From: Coriaria nepalensis
Taxonomy: Eukaryota; Streptophyta; Magnoliopsida; Cucurbitales; Coriariaceae
Assembly (NCBI GenBank): GCA_027186245.1
Contig: CP114492.1
Location: 7,204,501 to 7,268,500 of the forward strand
Reading direction: 5' to 3'
DNA length: 64,000 bases
The position numbers were made by a program, and so were the translations under genes. Of the stretch, positions 38,455 through 51,918 are shown piece after piece (the stretch's first letter is position 1; every line of letters begins with the position of its first letter). Below the pieces are notes generated by a model, which saw only the letters and a program-made list of their open reading frames with translations, did no database searches and was not told where the DNA came from.

Positions 38455-39086
38455 ATGGCTGCTGCTAGACAGCTAGTGACGATCAAGCTGTTTGCGCTTA
38501 CTGTTCTTCTTCTTCCTGCAGCACTACTAGTACAAGTAGTCAGTTCCCGTCGCCCTTTTGTGAACCCCTTCCTCATCTATGGCTCCATTTACTGCGATAC
38601 TTGTCGGTGCGGCTTTGAGACGACCGCCTCCACTCCTATTCCCGGTAATATATACTCATACTCAGCTCTTAATCTATGGTCCTAAACATCAATTTTGTCT
38701 ATTAATCAATCGGTTATATCTTATTTTATTTCATGGCGGCGTACGTAGGTGCAACGGTAAGACTGGAGTGCAGAGACCGTGATAGCTTGGCGAATGTGTA
38801 TAGCTACAACGCCGTAACCGACTCGAAGGGAAAATACAGCATCTTAGTTGATGATGACCATCACGACCAGATTTGCAGAAGTGTTCTTGTTAGCAGCCCA
38901 CTAGGTCACTGCAAAGAGCCAGATCCTGGACGTAGCAGTGCCACTCTTATCTTGACTCGTTCAAATGGCGTCGTTAACAGCAAGCATCAAGCAAATTCCA
39001 TGGGCTTCTTCAGGCATAAGCGACTGGACATGTGCCCTAAACTGCTTGAGACATACTTGCTTGAAGACAGCAGATTAACTAATTAG
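38455..39086 (+). CDS. Pollen Ole e 1 family secreted protein
   Basis: A small cysteine-rich extracellular protein of the Ole e 1/extensin-like family, linked to cell-wall and pollen-tube or root growth. Two exons: 38455-38644 and 38749-39086, split by a 104-nt GT..AG intron, giving 175 residues. Residues 1-31 form a signal peptide with a long Leu/Val core. The family signature is IYGSIYCDTCRCGFE (C47, C50, C52), then C71 (VRLECRD), C106, C118 and C159, followed by the domain pattern KGKYSILV and RSSATLIL. The intron lies just before GATVRLEC. The product is complete; the exact role cannot be told from sequence. Confidence 0.9.
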
Positions 39087-40700
39087 GAGAACTTTTAAGC
39101 ATGTTGTTTGTTTCATTTGATGATAACTTCGTTTCACATGATCATTTCCTTACTGATTATGAGATCTGTTCCTCGTCTTTATGTTACTGTTCTGCGTGAT
39201 ATTGGTGCATGTTGGTCTCTCTGATGATGAGCATATTGGACCATATAATTAAGTTACTGTTTTTCTCCATTTATAAATCATGAATATCAGCATATATGCT
39301 ACCTGATGACATATAGGACTCTGAATAAAACGAGTTGAGTGGAGCTTTAGGTTAGGTTGCTCAGATTCAGTTATAATAAGCTCAAGGTCAATTCAGGCTC
39401 GTTTCAAGCTTCATATACCTTGCAAATCTTGTTAAACGAAACTAGTCTAGTCTAACAGTCTAAACAGAAGCGGAGTGAGAAAAATTCTTTAAGAGTGATA
39501 AAAAATATTATATAATATAGTATATTTTGTAATTTATAATTTTGAGCATATAAAAATTAAATTTTGATAAGTTTTTAACCTATCCATTTAAAAAAGTTTG
39601 GAATCTGACAGAATTAAGAGGAAATAAATAAATAAAAATGAATTTCAACTTATAATAATTATTATAAATAATTATAATAATTATTAGTTAATTGACTAAA
39701 ATTATATTATAAATTAAATTTAACCGATTATATCAAAAAATATAGAAACACTTCAAAAAACAAATAAGTCTACTACAAATCCTCTACATATTATTGAGGT
39801 TATTGCCATTGATTAAGGGAGTGTGAAGATGATGAAGAGAGTCATCGTTCATGTTACTTTAGGAAGCAAATCAATATCATCTCTAGACTCTAGTTTATAA
39901 TTAATTAATTAGTTTTATTTAAGTTATTTTATTATATTTAGTTTATCTTCTAGTAATATTAGAGGTATGCTTTGATCATGTAGTTTGGTTAGTAAGAGAA
40001 CTTCAGATCGATAATGGGTATTAGAGCCATAGATCCCACATTCTCTCACTAAAACTAAAGTTTTAAGTTTTAGCACCTTAAACAATTAGCCATCCTAATT
40101 TTATTAACTATCCTCAAATCTTACTTAATTGATCTCTAAACGACAAAACTTGGGTTGAACTTGGACACTATTTGAAAATTGAGGGCAGGCAACGTCAGCC
40201 CTCGCCGCCCCTCACTCCGCCCCCAAGTCTAATCATTATTGGTAATGGTAGGGATGGAGAGGTAAAGGCAATCCATACATGACCCTCTCTGTATAGGAAC
40301 ATGTTTCCCGGTTCGGTCAGGTCATCTTTTAGGAGCTAGAATCAGAGACATAATCTAATACAACAAGTACATGCAATCCTTATGAGAGAAAAATGATAGA
40401 GCGCATGTGGTCCATTACAGCCACTTCATTAGACACTCTCCCCAATAATATGTCATGATATATGAAAGACCAAGAGGAAGCAGAAGCAACTCACGTGACA
40501 GTTAGGCCTTAAAGGATTCGACATTATCCAAGATTATGAGCTTAATTGAGCTATATTGTCAACAGTTTCATTGGTAGTTAAACATTTATGCATATACTTG
40601 TAATCGTTAATAGAATTTAGTCAATTCGAACCTTATTGTAGAAGGCAAGATTTTATCAATAACAAACTCTCTCTCTCAAAATTCTCTTAAGTTCTTGGTT
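39087..40700. other. Intergenic DNA, probably including an LTR
   Basis: AT-rich and without coding potential. The part before 40720 probably includes an LTR, because a primer-binding-like site and gag start follow directly. I could not set its left end or find its partner. A GC-rich patch (GTCAGCCCTCGCCGCCCCTC near 40194) has no feature I recognise. Confidence 0.4.
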
Positions 40701-41120
40701 AGTATTAACTCGAATAGAAGCTAACATTTGGTACCCTCGTTTCAATCTGTTTTCTATTCTTTCAACGATGGGAAAAGCAAATGCAGATGTTACTTCACAA
40801 ATTGCTAGCATTCATCAGTGAATAGATATCTGATCATGCACAGAAATGATCGGCAACAGCACAAGCAGTTACGGAGATACAAGAATTACTTTGCAATATA
40901 AATACTAGACTGGGATCCATTGATGATTCGGGCAATCGATCATCTTCATTTTAGCATTTTAATGGCAGAGATAGTGAATTCAATCCAGTTCGATATGAGA
41001 ATTTTCGATTGGAGGTACCAAAGTTCGATTCAGGATTTCTTTGATACTTATCCAACGCCTGATGAGCAAAGAATTCATTTGCAGCTTATTACTGGGAAGG
41101 AGAAGCATCGATGGCTTTAA
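40700..41120 (+). mobile_element. Gypsy retrotransposon leader and gag start, truncated
   Basis: A TTTGGTACCCTCGTTTC stretch near 40728 is close to the TGGTATCAGAGC primer-binding site used by many plant LTR elements. About 250 bases on, a damaged frame reads RNLRLEVPKFDSGF, matching the gag start of Ty3/gypsy elements. The copia LTR begins just beyond 41150, which suggests insertion into this older element. Confidence 0.6.
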
Positions 41121-41149
41121 AACCAACGTCCATAGTATTTATAGACACA

Positions 41150-42676
41150 ACTAAGTTACTTAATCACATTAGATTTTTTAGTTGTTTAAGAACTTTTATC
41201 ACATGAAGTTTCATTTTTTCTTCAAACGCTTAAGAAATAAAATAAATCAAACCCACTACATGGCTACAACTTATATAGGTTATACCTATAGATATTTAAT
41301 CAATAATTTGATTAATTTGATTAATAAAAATATAATTAATAATCCGGTCTATTAATATTTTAATATCTAATTATTAATATGAATATTTAAAATATTTTTA
41401 TAATTAAATAAAAAAATTTATATAACTTATTAATTTCTAATTAAATTAATATCACACTTAATTATGCTAACAAAGCTGCGTGACATTAAATTTAATAAAT
41501 TAATAATTTTCATTTTTCATTTATTGTTAACTATAAGTAAAATTATCATTTTACCTCTTTATTTTTTTTTTTCCGATGAAATTTTAATTGAGTTATTTCG
41601 AACTTTATGTGTATGACTGATTAGGTTCTACATCATACCGACATGAGGATTTAATAAATACTTTTTGATTTTATTTAATTCTAAATTAAATTTTAAAACA
41701 ACCTTTTAAATTAGATGATTAATTAGCTTTAAATATTTAAGTCAACATTGATTTTTAGCAAAGTGTCAATACTATCCGGAATATGAGAAGTATCATCTTC
41801 CGAAAAAACCTATTGTGACTATAATAAGCTTACAATAACAATTTTTTTATCTTGCCAATATCATGATTCGTCTTAGGGCATGATTTAACTATTAAACTTT
41901 AATAGACAAATCATATGTACCATTATATTTTTATTGAACTTTCACAATAGATTTACAAAAACTCTTTTTATAATCCATATGACATTTTTCCAAATATAGA
42001 AACGATAGATCCCCTTTTGACCACGCACAAGCTTCTCGCACAATATTTCATACTCAACGGTTCACTCCGTGTTCATTTATGGCTATGGCTAATTAGAATG
42101 ATATTAAAACATGAAACCCTATACTCAACTTACTATAGTGTCTTGGATATGAGAATCACATATAATATAGTTACTAGGTAATTCTCATTAATAATCAGTA
42201 TTAATTAGTATTGAGAATTATTTAAATATTACGTTCAATACTCTTAGTCTTTACTAAGTACCCACATAATCATCTTGACATTCCACTAACACCAATGGCA
42301 GTAAGATCGGTCACTCTAATAATTAGTTGATAAACTACATGATTATCTATCTAGATCAATCGATGTATATTCTCGAGATCTTACGACAACAAATCGTTTG
42401 TATCTTTAGAACTTTTAGCAACTAGAGTCTTTACTAGCATGATCTATATCATGGTCTCTAGAGTGCATAATTCAATATATTAGACTTTATCATGATATAT
42501 ATTTATATAATATATAATATCAATTACAAAAAAATTAATAAATATGATAAATAATAACTGACTTTCTTTAATGAAAATAAATAATATATTGCTAATATTC
42601 GCACAAAAATAGTATTACATAAAGTATTTATCCAATTAGGTCAAAATCCGATTGATTTGACGAGCATACTCTTTCA
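41150..42676 (-). mobile_element. 3' LTR of the copia element
   Basis: On the minus strand the polypurine tract AAGTGGGAGAT (42677-42687) is followed by a terminus beginning TGAAAG at 42676. The LTR body is homologous, inverted, to 29080-30480. Its outer end near 41150 is approximate. Confidence 0.7.
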
Positions 42677-45600
42677 ATCTCCCACTTGCACTAAATTCAA
42701 TCATTTCTTAATCTAGTTCTCATTTTGTTAAGATGGCGATCCAACTTCTATTGGGAAAGAGCCTTAGTGAATAGATTGATTATGTTCTCATATGTGTTGA
42801 CCCTTCTATGTTAACGTCTCCCCTTCTAACTCTCTCTCGGATAAGGCGATAACATCGCAACACGTGTTTAGATTTCTGATGAGACCTAGGTTCCTTTTCT
42901 TGTGTTATTGCACCTTTGTTATCGTAGTACATGACTACCGGATCAATAATGCTTGAAACTGTATCAAGTTCAACTACGAACTTCTTCATCCAAATCTTTT
43001 ATTTTCCTGCTTCTGAAACTACAATGTATTCAGCTTCAGTAATGAAATTTGCGGTCGTTTCCTATTTGGAATTCTTCTAGCTGATCGCTCTAGCATTCAG
43101 TGTGAAGATGAATCGTGAAGTTGATTTACTATCATTAATATCTGACTAGAAACTAGAGTCTGTGAAACCCTCAATTTTTAAATCAGAACCTTTATAAGCT
43201 AAGAATATATCTTTAGTCATTTTTAAGTACTTAAGAATGTTCTTGACAGTAATTCAATGCTTTTGACTAAGATTGACTTGGAACCTACTCGCAACACTTA
43301 GAGCATAGATAACATCCGGTCTCATACATAACATATCATATATAATGGTTCATATCACTGAAGCTTAAGGGATTCCACTCATCTCAAGCTTTTTAGATTG
43401 TGTCTTGGGAAACATATTCTTAGAGAGGTAGATTCAATGACTCATTGGAAGGAGTCCTCTCTTGGAATTTTTCATGTTAAACTTCTTTAACACTTTGTCT
43501 ATGCATGTCGATTGGGTCAAGCCTAGCAACCTTCTGAATCTATCTTTATAGATATATATTCCTAGAATATAAGTTGTTTACCCCAAATCTTTCATGAAAA
43601 AGTTCCTTAATAGCCATAACTTAATAGGTTATAATATATCTACATCATTCTCAATAAGTAGTATATCATCCACGTATAGAATTATGAAAGCAATAGAGCT
43701 CCCACTAAATGTTTGTACACACAGGAATCATCTTCATTCTTAATGAAGTCAAATGATTTGGTCGTTTCATCAAAACGAATGTTCCAGCTCTGATATTCTT
43801 ATTTAAGGCCATGTATGGACCTTTCCAACTTACACAAGTTCTTTTTATTTTTCTGGTCTGTGAAGCCCTTGTGTTGTATCATATACACATCCTCATCAAA
43901 GTAGCTATTTTGGAAGACTATTTTCATGTCCATTTGCCATATCATAATCATGGTATGCTACAATGGTAAGCAATATCCTAATGGATTTAATCATTGCAAC
44001 AGGTGATAATGTTTCATCATATTCCTATAACTCTTTGCAACTAGTCTAGCCTTATAGATTTCAACCTTTTCATTTTTCATTTATCTCGGTTTTCTTCTTA
44101 AAAACCCATTTGCATTATATAGGAAGTATTCCTTCAAGTGCATCCACCAAGTCCCATACTTGGGTTAACATACATGGAATTCATCTCGAATTTCATGGCT
44201 TATAGCCATCTCTCAAAATTCAAGCCATTAATAGTCTCGAAATAATTTATAGGACCATCATCTACGATTAGCTCATTACTAGGATTTTCTACTAGAAATC
44301 TGTAATACTCTAACATGCTAAGTACTCTACTATATCTACAAACATTTTTTGTACTCTGAAGTATCATAACATCCACTTTTAGAGGTACCTCAGCTAAAAG
44401 TTGTTGGGTGACATGATCATCGATCCGAATGTCATTTTGTGTATTTTAAACTTCTTCAAGATTAATTTTTCCCCTACTATTCCTTTTAGAAAAGAATTTC
44501 TTCTCTAAGTAGACAAATATCATACGTGACAACCCAAAATAGTATCCCAAAATTTTGCTACGTGAGATGATAAAAGTAATATCCCAAAATTTTCTTTAGA
44601 TACTCCACAAAATAATATTTTTCGGATCTTGCCTCTATTTTTCTACTTCTTACTTCTAACATAAGCATGAAAGCCCCATAGGTGAATATGTTTAAAGCTC
44701 GCCATTTTGCCTTTCCAAATCTCATATAGTGTCCAAGAAAGAGATTTTGAAGATATCCTGTTAATTATGGAAGTAGAGGTTTTTAGAGCATATCCCCATA
44801 ATGACAAAAGTAGATCGCTAAAACTAATTATGGACCGAACCATCTCCAACAGGATCCCATTTCTCCTCTCTAACACATCGTTCAACTGTGGCATTCTAGA
44901 AAGGGTTCATTGTAAGCCTATACCATTTTCTTTTACGTAATCAAGAAACTTGTGGCTCAAGTATTCACTACCTCGATTTGATTGAAGCATTTTAATACGT
45001 TTGCCTAGTTATTTTTCTTCCGCTCTTTTTTATTCTATAAATTTCTCAAACGATTCGGATTTATACTTAAGATAAATATGACTGAATTGAGAGAAATCAT
45101 ATGTGAATATGATAAAGTATGAAAAACCACCTCTGGAAGGAGTTAACATAGGCCCACATACATCATTATGTACTAGGCCTAACAACTCGGTTTGTCTCAG
45201 ACTAGTTCCACTAAAAAAAAGATTTGATCATCTTGCCTAATAAATAAGATTTGCAAGTTCGCTTTGATTCCAAATCAAATGGATCTAAGTATCCATATTT
45301 ATGCAACTCTTAAATCATTATTTCATTAGCATGACCTAATCGACAATGTTATAAGTATGTTTGATTCATATCAAACTTTCTTTTTTGACTTGTTCAATAT
45401 TAAGCCAAGTTTCATATTTTAAATTTAAGATATACACGCCATTATTTAAGGAATCACTTGCATAAAATAAACCACCTATATGGAAACTTAAAATACTGTT
45501 CTTGATGGAATAGGCAAACCTTTTCTCACTAAGTCTAGAAACATATTTAATATTTCGAATTAAAGAATGTGCATAATAACAATGTCTTAAATCTAAAACT

Positions 45601-46370
45601 AAGCCTAAACGCAAAACTAAACTATACTTGCCTACAACTAAAACAACATTTTTTGCTCCATTTCCGACTCATATGCCCACTTCACCTTTCTCTAGTATCC
45701 ACCTACTTCTTAGATTCTACACATTATTACAAATATGAGAACCACAACTGGTATCTAATACCCAAGTAGATGAATCATTACAAGAAAGTTTAATCTCAAT
45801 CATGAACATACCTGAAGCTGTATCACCATGATTTTAAGTTGCAAGATAAACCTTGTAATACCACTTCCAATGTACAGTTTCTTTATAATGGAAACATTTT
45901 CCATCCTTACTCTTCTTTGTCTTTCCTTCATCTTTATTTTCCTTAAGAGTCATTTTCTTGCCTCACTTCTTAATATTAGCAATGTTATTCTTTTCGGAAG
46001 AACCTCACATAAGCAACGCATTTCTTGATGGATTTCTCGGCCTTTGTAGCATCTTATGCAAATTATATAGCTCGAGTTCCATCTTATTCATATGGAAGTT
46101 AAGCACAAACATCGCAAATGAATCAGGAAGAGATTGCAACACCAAATTGTTGATCAACTTACAATCCATAATAAATATGAGATTCTCAAGTTGCCCAATA
46201 TAAGTGATCATTTTCATCACATGTTTATTAACAAAGGTGCCCTCAGCCATCTTGATTCGAAACACGACTTTAGATATTTCATAACTTAGTTTCGAGTATC
46301 CTCACTATAAACAGCTTTAAGGTAATCGTTAATTTCACGAGCATGAAATGTTTCATAGTTCTTTTTAGAG
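42677..46370 (-). mobile_element. Degenerate Ty1/copia retrotransposon interior
   Basis: Reading from 46370 down, the domains follow copia order: gag (about 46265-46005, LPDSFAMFVLNFHMNKME), a damaged knuckle/protease region, integrase (about 45550-44500, including ERRNGILLEMVRSIISFSDL), reverse transcriptase (about 44250-43100, with FIILYVDDILLIENDVD near 43660), and RNase H (43100-42780, MYYDNKGAITQEKEPRSHQK). The YVDD active-site motif is intact, but stops and frameshifts break every domain. No 5' LTR is recognisable to the right, so the element is truncated or too diverged there. Confidence 0.9.
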
Positions 46371-47230
46371 CTCATTATTTATTGATGCAAGCATAATGCA
46401 TTACACCTCGTTATCCTACTCCAACGACTTTTCATGCAACCATTGTTTCGGGATTTGATTCCTTAAGCGGGACCGCTATGACTTGCTAATTCAATACATC
46501 AAACAAATACTTATACTTGAGAACTATTTTCAAGTTTCTATACCAGTCTCTAAAGTTGGTCTCAACCAACTTTTTTTTTTCAAGAGTCAATTTCAATTTT
46601 TCAGGCATTGTAAACTACAGTCACATAAAAAACCAAAATATAACAACATAAGCAAATATGTAGAAAAAATCATCTATAAAAAATTTTAAAATTCATATAA
46701 AATTTTCGGTATCTCCCACTATTTTATTACGAAATTATATTTATTTCCTTAATATGAAAACGAGAAAAATAATTTTTCTTGGCAGGAAAAGGATCCAATC
46801 ATCTTATTATAACTCATATGTATCTATAGCCAATTATAATAAAATGAAAAGTAACAAATACTTTTGCACTTATATCTCATGCAATTTTTTTTATTTTACC
46901 TATAAAAAAATATAATCTCATGTGTCTGAAGCCAATTACATTTTCCTAATTAAGGTTAACCGAAACATTCTTTGTAAAACGTAAAGTGTTAAACAAGTAT
47001 GTGCATGTGTTCATGTCCACGCCTAGAATGACAGCATTATGCGGTCGCATCTCTTGCTATAATAATATACATGCATACTTATATAAATATAAGTCCCCAC
47101 ATATTTATTGCATTTCTATATTTATGTAAATATCACATATATTATAATATTTAGAAGATAAGCTATGAAATAATTTCACAATTAATTTTAACTCAATATA
47201 ATCAAAGAAATGATTTCAAACAATCTCATC

Positions 47231-47263
<33 letters not shown>

Positions 47264-48290
47264 CATGTTCTATCTCATAGTCTTTAAATATAATGTAATA
47301 ACATATTTAACTAAGCTTATATATATCATAATGTATGTACATTTAACACTTCAAATTATATCTATCTAATACATGAATATGTCAATTTTAATTATTTACA
47401 TTTTATTATCATTTTATTTCTTGACGCATGTTTATGAAATTCAAACAAATCAACTCTTTTTTAGTTCATTTTAATCATTCAATGACACGAGCAAATAATC
47501 CAAATTTTTATCGTTAACTTTTTAAAAATACTTGCCAAAAACAAATTAACTTTTCATATTTAGAAAGTTTCTTAATCGAATTATTTTTATAATAATATTT
47601 ATTATTTTTAAAATAAATTATTTTAAACTCTTTTATCAAATTAAAAAATATTTTGAGATAAAATTTTTATTAAATTTATAAAAATTATTTAAAATAATTT
47701 ATATTATTTAAGACTTAATTTAGTTCAATCTGAAATAATAAAAATTTCTATATATATCAGATCGGACTGGACGACGGTCGTTTTAATGGCTCTATTTGAG
47801 CGTTTCAAGGACACAAAAAGGAGAGGATTAGTGGGTTCCCCATAAACCGGAATTTAAGGAGCCGAGAAAACCTTTTTGTTTTGTCTTTAAATGCATGGCA
47901 TAGAGACTGATTTACAACTTAAATCAACTTTATGTCATTTTTTATTTTATAATATAAATCTTATTATTAATATTAATGTATGGACGGACCACGGGGCCCA
48001 TTTCCGGCTCCACCTCCCAGATGATGCCTTTTATATCGTTGACCATCTTTATAATTTCTTCCCTATTTTTCTTTTTAGTTCAAAGTTCAAAGATTTAACC
48101 AAAACACGGTTGACGAGCCGCTGTAAAATTCATATTCACATTTCGGACACCTGAATAAGAATGATCTGGTAGAGACTGCCTTTGTCTCTGCTCTGGCCCT
48201 GCCACCTCCTTCCTGCTCAGGTTCATATCATATGCGTCCCTATCAGTCTTATTTATCAGGTTTCCAGTTTAATGCTCCTCTCCATCTTAC
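46371..48290. other. AT-rich spacer upstream of the DUF630/632 gene
   Basis: Contains the remnant 5' side of the copia element (to about 46750), a (TA)n run at 47239-47263, and then the far promoter of the next gene. No LTR matching 41150-42676 is visible and no coding frame is convincing. Confidence 0.45.
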
Positions 48291-48301
48291 CATATTTATT
48301 G

Positions 48302-48323
48302 CTCTCTCTCTCTCTCTCTCTCT
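48302..48323 (+). repeat. (CT)n microsatellite upstream of the DUF630/632 gene
   Basis: About 22 bases of CT repeat, some 280 bp upstream of the start codon. It is the reverse complement of a GAGA-type repeat and may lie in the promoter or leader. Confidence 0.85.
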
Positions 48324-48605
48324 ATGTTTCTCTTCCTCTGTTTTCATACTCGGACCTGACTGGTGTCAATGTTATAATAGTGTGACCAGTGACTGTTAAC
48401 AATGGGTAACGATTGTCTGCCCATTTTCTAGATCTGGGTTATGTCCGTGTCCACCCAATCAAGCTTATCGCCGCACCATTTTCGATTTTGTCTGGTTAAG
48501 GGTTTTTGCTCTGCTTTCCTCTGTTCAAAGAAACAAAACTAGGGTCTTGAAGTATAATAAAGAGGGGGTGAAAAAATTAGCCCTCCATTTCATGCATTTC
48601 TGAAA

Positions 48606-51582
48606 ATGGGTAGTGGGAGCTCTAAAACTGAGAATAATGAAGCTCTACGTCTATGCAAGGAAAGGAAAAGATTCATCAGACGGGCTATAGACTCAAGGTA
48701 CGCCTTAGCAGCTTCTCATGTGTGTTATATTCAGTCCCTTAGAGATTTAGGCATTGCTCTTAGGCGTTATGCAGAGGCTGATGTCTTGATTGAGTCTTCT
48801 CTTTCAACTTCAGCCACTGAGCTTGACAGTGACAAAACCCCATCTCACTCCTCTTTTCCATCACCATGCCCCTCTCAACTTGCTGAAGTTTTAGACTCAC
48901 CCTTAGGAAATGGTAGCCCTCTTTCACCCCCTATGGGACCAATCGGAACTTTGAGTTATATGAGGTCAGGGGTTAGTCCTGCTCTGACTTTTGGGGTTAG
49001 ACCAGGTGCTACTAGGTATGTAGAGGAGGAGGAGTCGATAACATTTCCAATGCCGCCTCCACCGCCACCGCCACCGCCGTCGCATCAGCTGCTGCCATCT
49101 CATCATGTATCGGGTTCTTCTTGGGATTTCTTTGACACTAATGATGACATAGGGAGTTTTAGATTTGTAGGGACTAGTGGGTTGGATTTCAATGTCGATG
49201 ATGCAAAAGGTTGGAGAGAATTCAAGGGTGAAGGTGGAGGAGAAGGTGATGCAAGGGGGAGATGGCCGGGCAATGTTGGTTTAGATGGAAATTGTGAAGT
49301 TCATGAAGGGTATATAGGTCCGAAGAGAGAGCAGAAAACGTCTGATTTGTCTAATAATTATGTTCAATCTTGTGTGGCGGAGAATGCTAATGGGTTGGTT
49401 AAAAGTTTGAAGGAAAGTGCTGCGGTTCAAAAATGTGATTCAAGTACAGAGAAGAAGATGGTGATGAAGAAAGATGTGTGTACAGCGAGAGAAGATCCTT
49501 CTGAATTTATTACACATAGAGCGAAGGACTTCCTATTGAGCATGAAAGATATTGACCATCGTTTCCTTAGAGCCTCTGCTTCGGGGAAGGAGGTGTCCAG
49601 GATGCTTGAAGCTAACAAGATCAGAGTTGGATATCTAGAAGAAGATGGTACATAGTTTTCATCTTACTTTTACTGATCATGCTTGAACTGCTAAACTGCA
49701 GTGTTACAGTGTCCTTTTGGGGCTATTGTTAGCATTTCTTAATGATATTTCTACTCTAGCAGGTAGGTTATCTTCTCTTGCTTTCCTGGACCCTTTTCGT
49801 CTTGTTTGCTGTCCTGGAGAAAATGGACTTGTCTCTCATGGTAAGTGAAGATCAGCTCACAACTGTTTGATTAATCATAAGATGTTCATCGCGCTCTTTC
49901 TGCTGGATCTTTCAATGCATCACCTTTTTTGAAAATTGTTATTTGTTTTTAGCCATTTGAATAGGTGCATTTTTTCATCAGTCTGAACCCACAAGTATGT
50001 GACCACTGTTTTGTCATGGAATGGCAAGAAATTTGCTACATGGTCATGTTCTAAGTCGAAATGATTTTAAAAATTCCTTAGACATTACGTGGTCATTTTT
50101 TTACAAGTGCTTGTGTTCTATGAGAGTTATTCTTGTTGGATTTAGAGCAGCTTCGTTGTAGGAGTTGCTTCATAGATTGTGATAGTTGACCGCCTTTGAC
50201 AACTCTTATTATTATTTTTTATTTTTTATTTTTTCCTTTTGAACTCCTCACTTTATATCCATAACTGATACTCTTTATGCTTCTTTTGTCTAGGACCACC
50301 GCGAACGAAGGTCATTACTTGGAAGAGGTCAACATCGTCAAGGTCATCATCTTCATCCAAAAATCCTCTCACCGCAGCACCAAAAGAAGACGTTGATGAT
50401 AATGGTAGTGATTTTGTTGAAGATTTCTGCATGATTGCTGGAAGTCATTCTGCCACCTTAGATAGGCTTTATGCATGGGAGAGAAAACTACATGATGAAG
50501 TAAAGGTACTTTTCCTACAATAAGTAGACAACAGTAACTACCATCATGCTGTTATAAGACTAAAATAAGGATATAGATTCCCCTAAAATAATATCCCACA
50601 ATAAAATTGTTTACTCGTGTAGGCGAGTGAATCTATCTGGGAGGAGTATGATAAGAAGTGCAACCAGCTTAGATATTTGTTCGCAAAGGATTACAGCATG
50701 CAAGTCATTGACAAGACAAGAGCAGTTGTTAAGGATTTACATTCCCGAATAAGAGTGGCAATCTATTCCGTTGATTCAATTTCAAAACGGATTGAGAAAA
50801 TGAGGGATGAAGAGTTGCATCCACAACTCTTAGAACTCATCCAAGAGTGCGTAAAATCATCTTCTACTATCAGACCTCTTTATAAACTCATTCATTTTCC
50901 CCTTCTTTCTAAAACCCATGACCTCGTTTTATGCAGATTGATCAGGATGTGGATGGCCATGCTTGAATGCCATCATGCCCAATACATCACTATCTCATTA
51001 GCATATCATTCGAGGAGTTCATCAAACGGGACACCCCAAGGAGATGCTCATAGGCAGATTGTGGCTCAGCTTCAGTATGAAATTGAATGCTTTGGCTTAA
51101 GCTTTGCGAATTGGATTAACAGCCATGCATCGTACGTAGATGCGCTTAATGGTTGGCTTCAAAACTGCATTCTACAACCAAGAGAACAATCTAGAAGCAG
51201 AAGACCTTTCTCCCCGCGTAGAGCTGTGGCCCCACCTATATTTGTTCTCTGTCGTGATTGGCTGTCTGGGATCAAAGACCTGCCTTCCAATGAACTTAAT
51301 GAGGCGATTAAAACCTTTTCATCGGATTTGAACTGTTTAATGTCTCGACAGGCTGAATTGCAGAGGAAACAGAAGATAGATAGTGGAGATAACGGGGAAG
51401 ACGAAGGGAAAGACAATGATGCATCATCGACTAACTTGTGTTGTATACATACAAGTTTGACCAAGGTTCTTGATAGATTGACTAAATTTTCGGAGGCTTC
51501 TCTAAAAATGTATGAACAAATCAAACAAAGGAGTGAGGTGGCCAGAGTTGCATATTCTAGTTATAGACCTGCAAGATACTGA
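48606..51582 (+). CDS. DUF630/DUF632 protein, APSR1/NRG2-like
   Basis: Family members include APSR1 (root growth under low phosphate) and NRG2 (nitrate signalling); older annotations call them bZIP proteins. Five exons: 48606-49647, 49763-49840, 50294-50505, 50623-50846 and 50937-51582, giving 733 residues. The N-terminus MGSGSSK fits N-myristoylation at Gly2, predicting plasma-membrane anchoring. DUF630 covers about 1-60 (CKERKRFIRRAIDSRYALAA). A nine-proline run lies near 150-160. DUF632 runs from about 297 (FITHRAKDFLLSMKDIDHRF) to about 620 (MLECHHAQYITISLAYHS). The intron at 50847-50936 is 90 nt, stop-free and in frame; I removed it because family members read ELI(Q)...RMW directly across it. 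All splice sites are GT..AG. Confidence 0.92.
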
Positions 51583-51918
51583 AATCCATGTAATTATGTT
51601 CCGAGTTATAAGCATGTTTCAAGTTATAAAAGAAGCATTTTCAGGCCTGGAAATGGACAAGGAAAAGAAAAATAGCTTGGTTTGATCCATATATATATAT
51701 ATATATAATCATCTTATTTGATTCCTAAAATAGGGTAATTTACATCAGTGCGATTCATTTGTTAAACTACACCGATTTATGAGAAATACCACAACCTTTT
51801 ATATAAGTAGTAGCATCATCGTCCTGCCTTCCTTACATTTTTCAGTATAATATGTGCACTTGCGGTTAATTATCACTATGAACTAGGCAGGAGCAACATG
51901 CTTAATTTCTTCAGACAA
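51583..51918. other. Spacer after the DUF630/632 gene
   Basis: Includes that gene's 3' UTR and a (TA)n run at 51690-51708. Nothing else is seen before the ACX2 pseudogene tail. Confidence 0.5.

Noticed and set aside
46750..48300. 5' LTR of the copia element
   Set aside because: I looked for the blocks shared by the two LTR copies and did not find them here.
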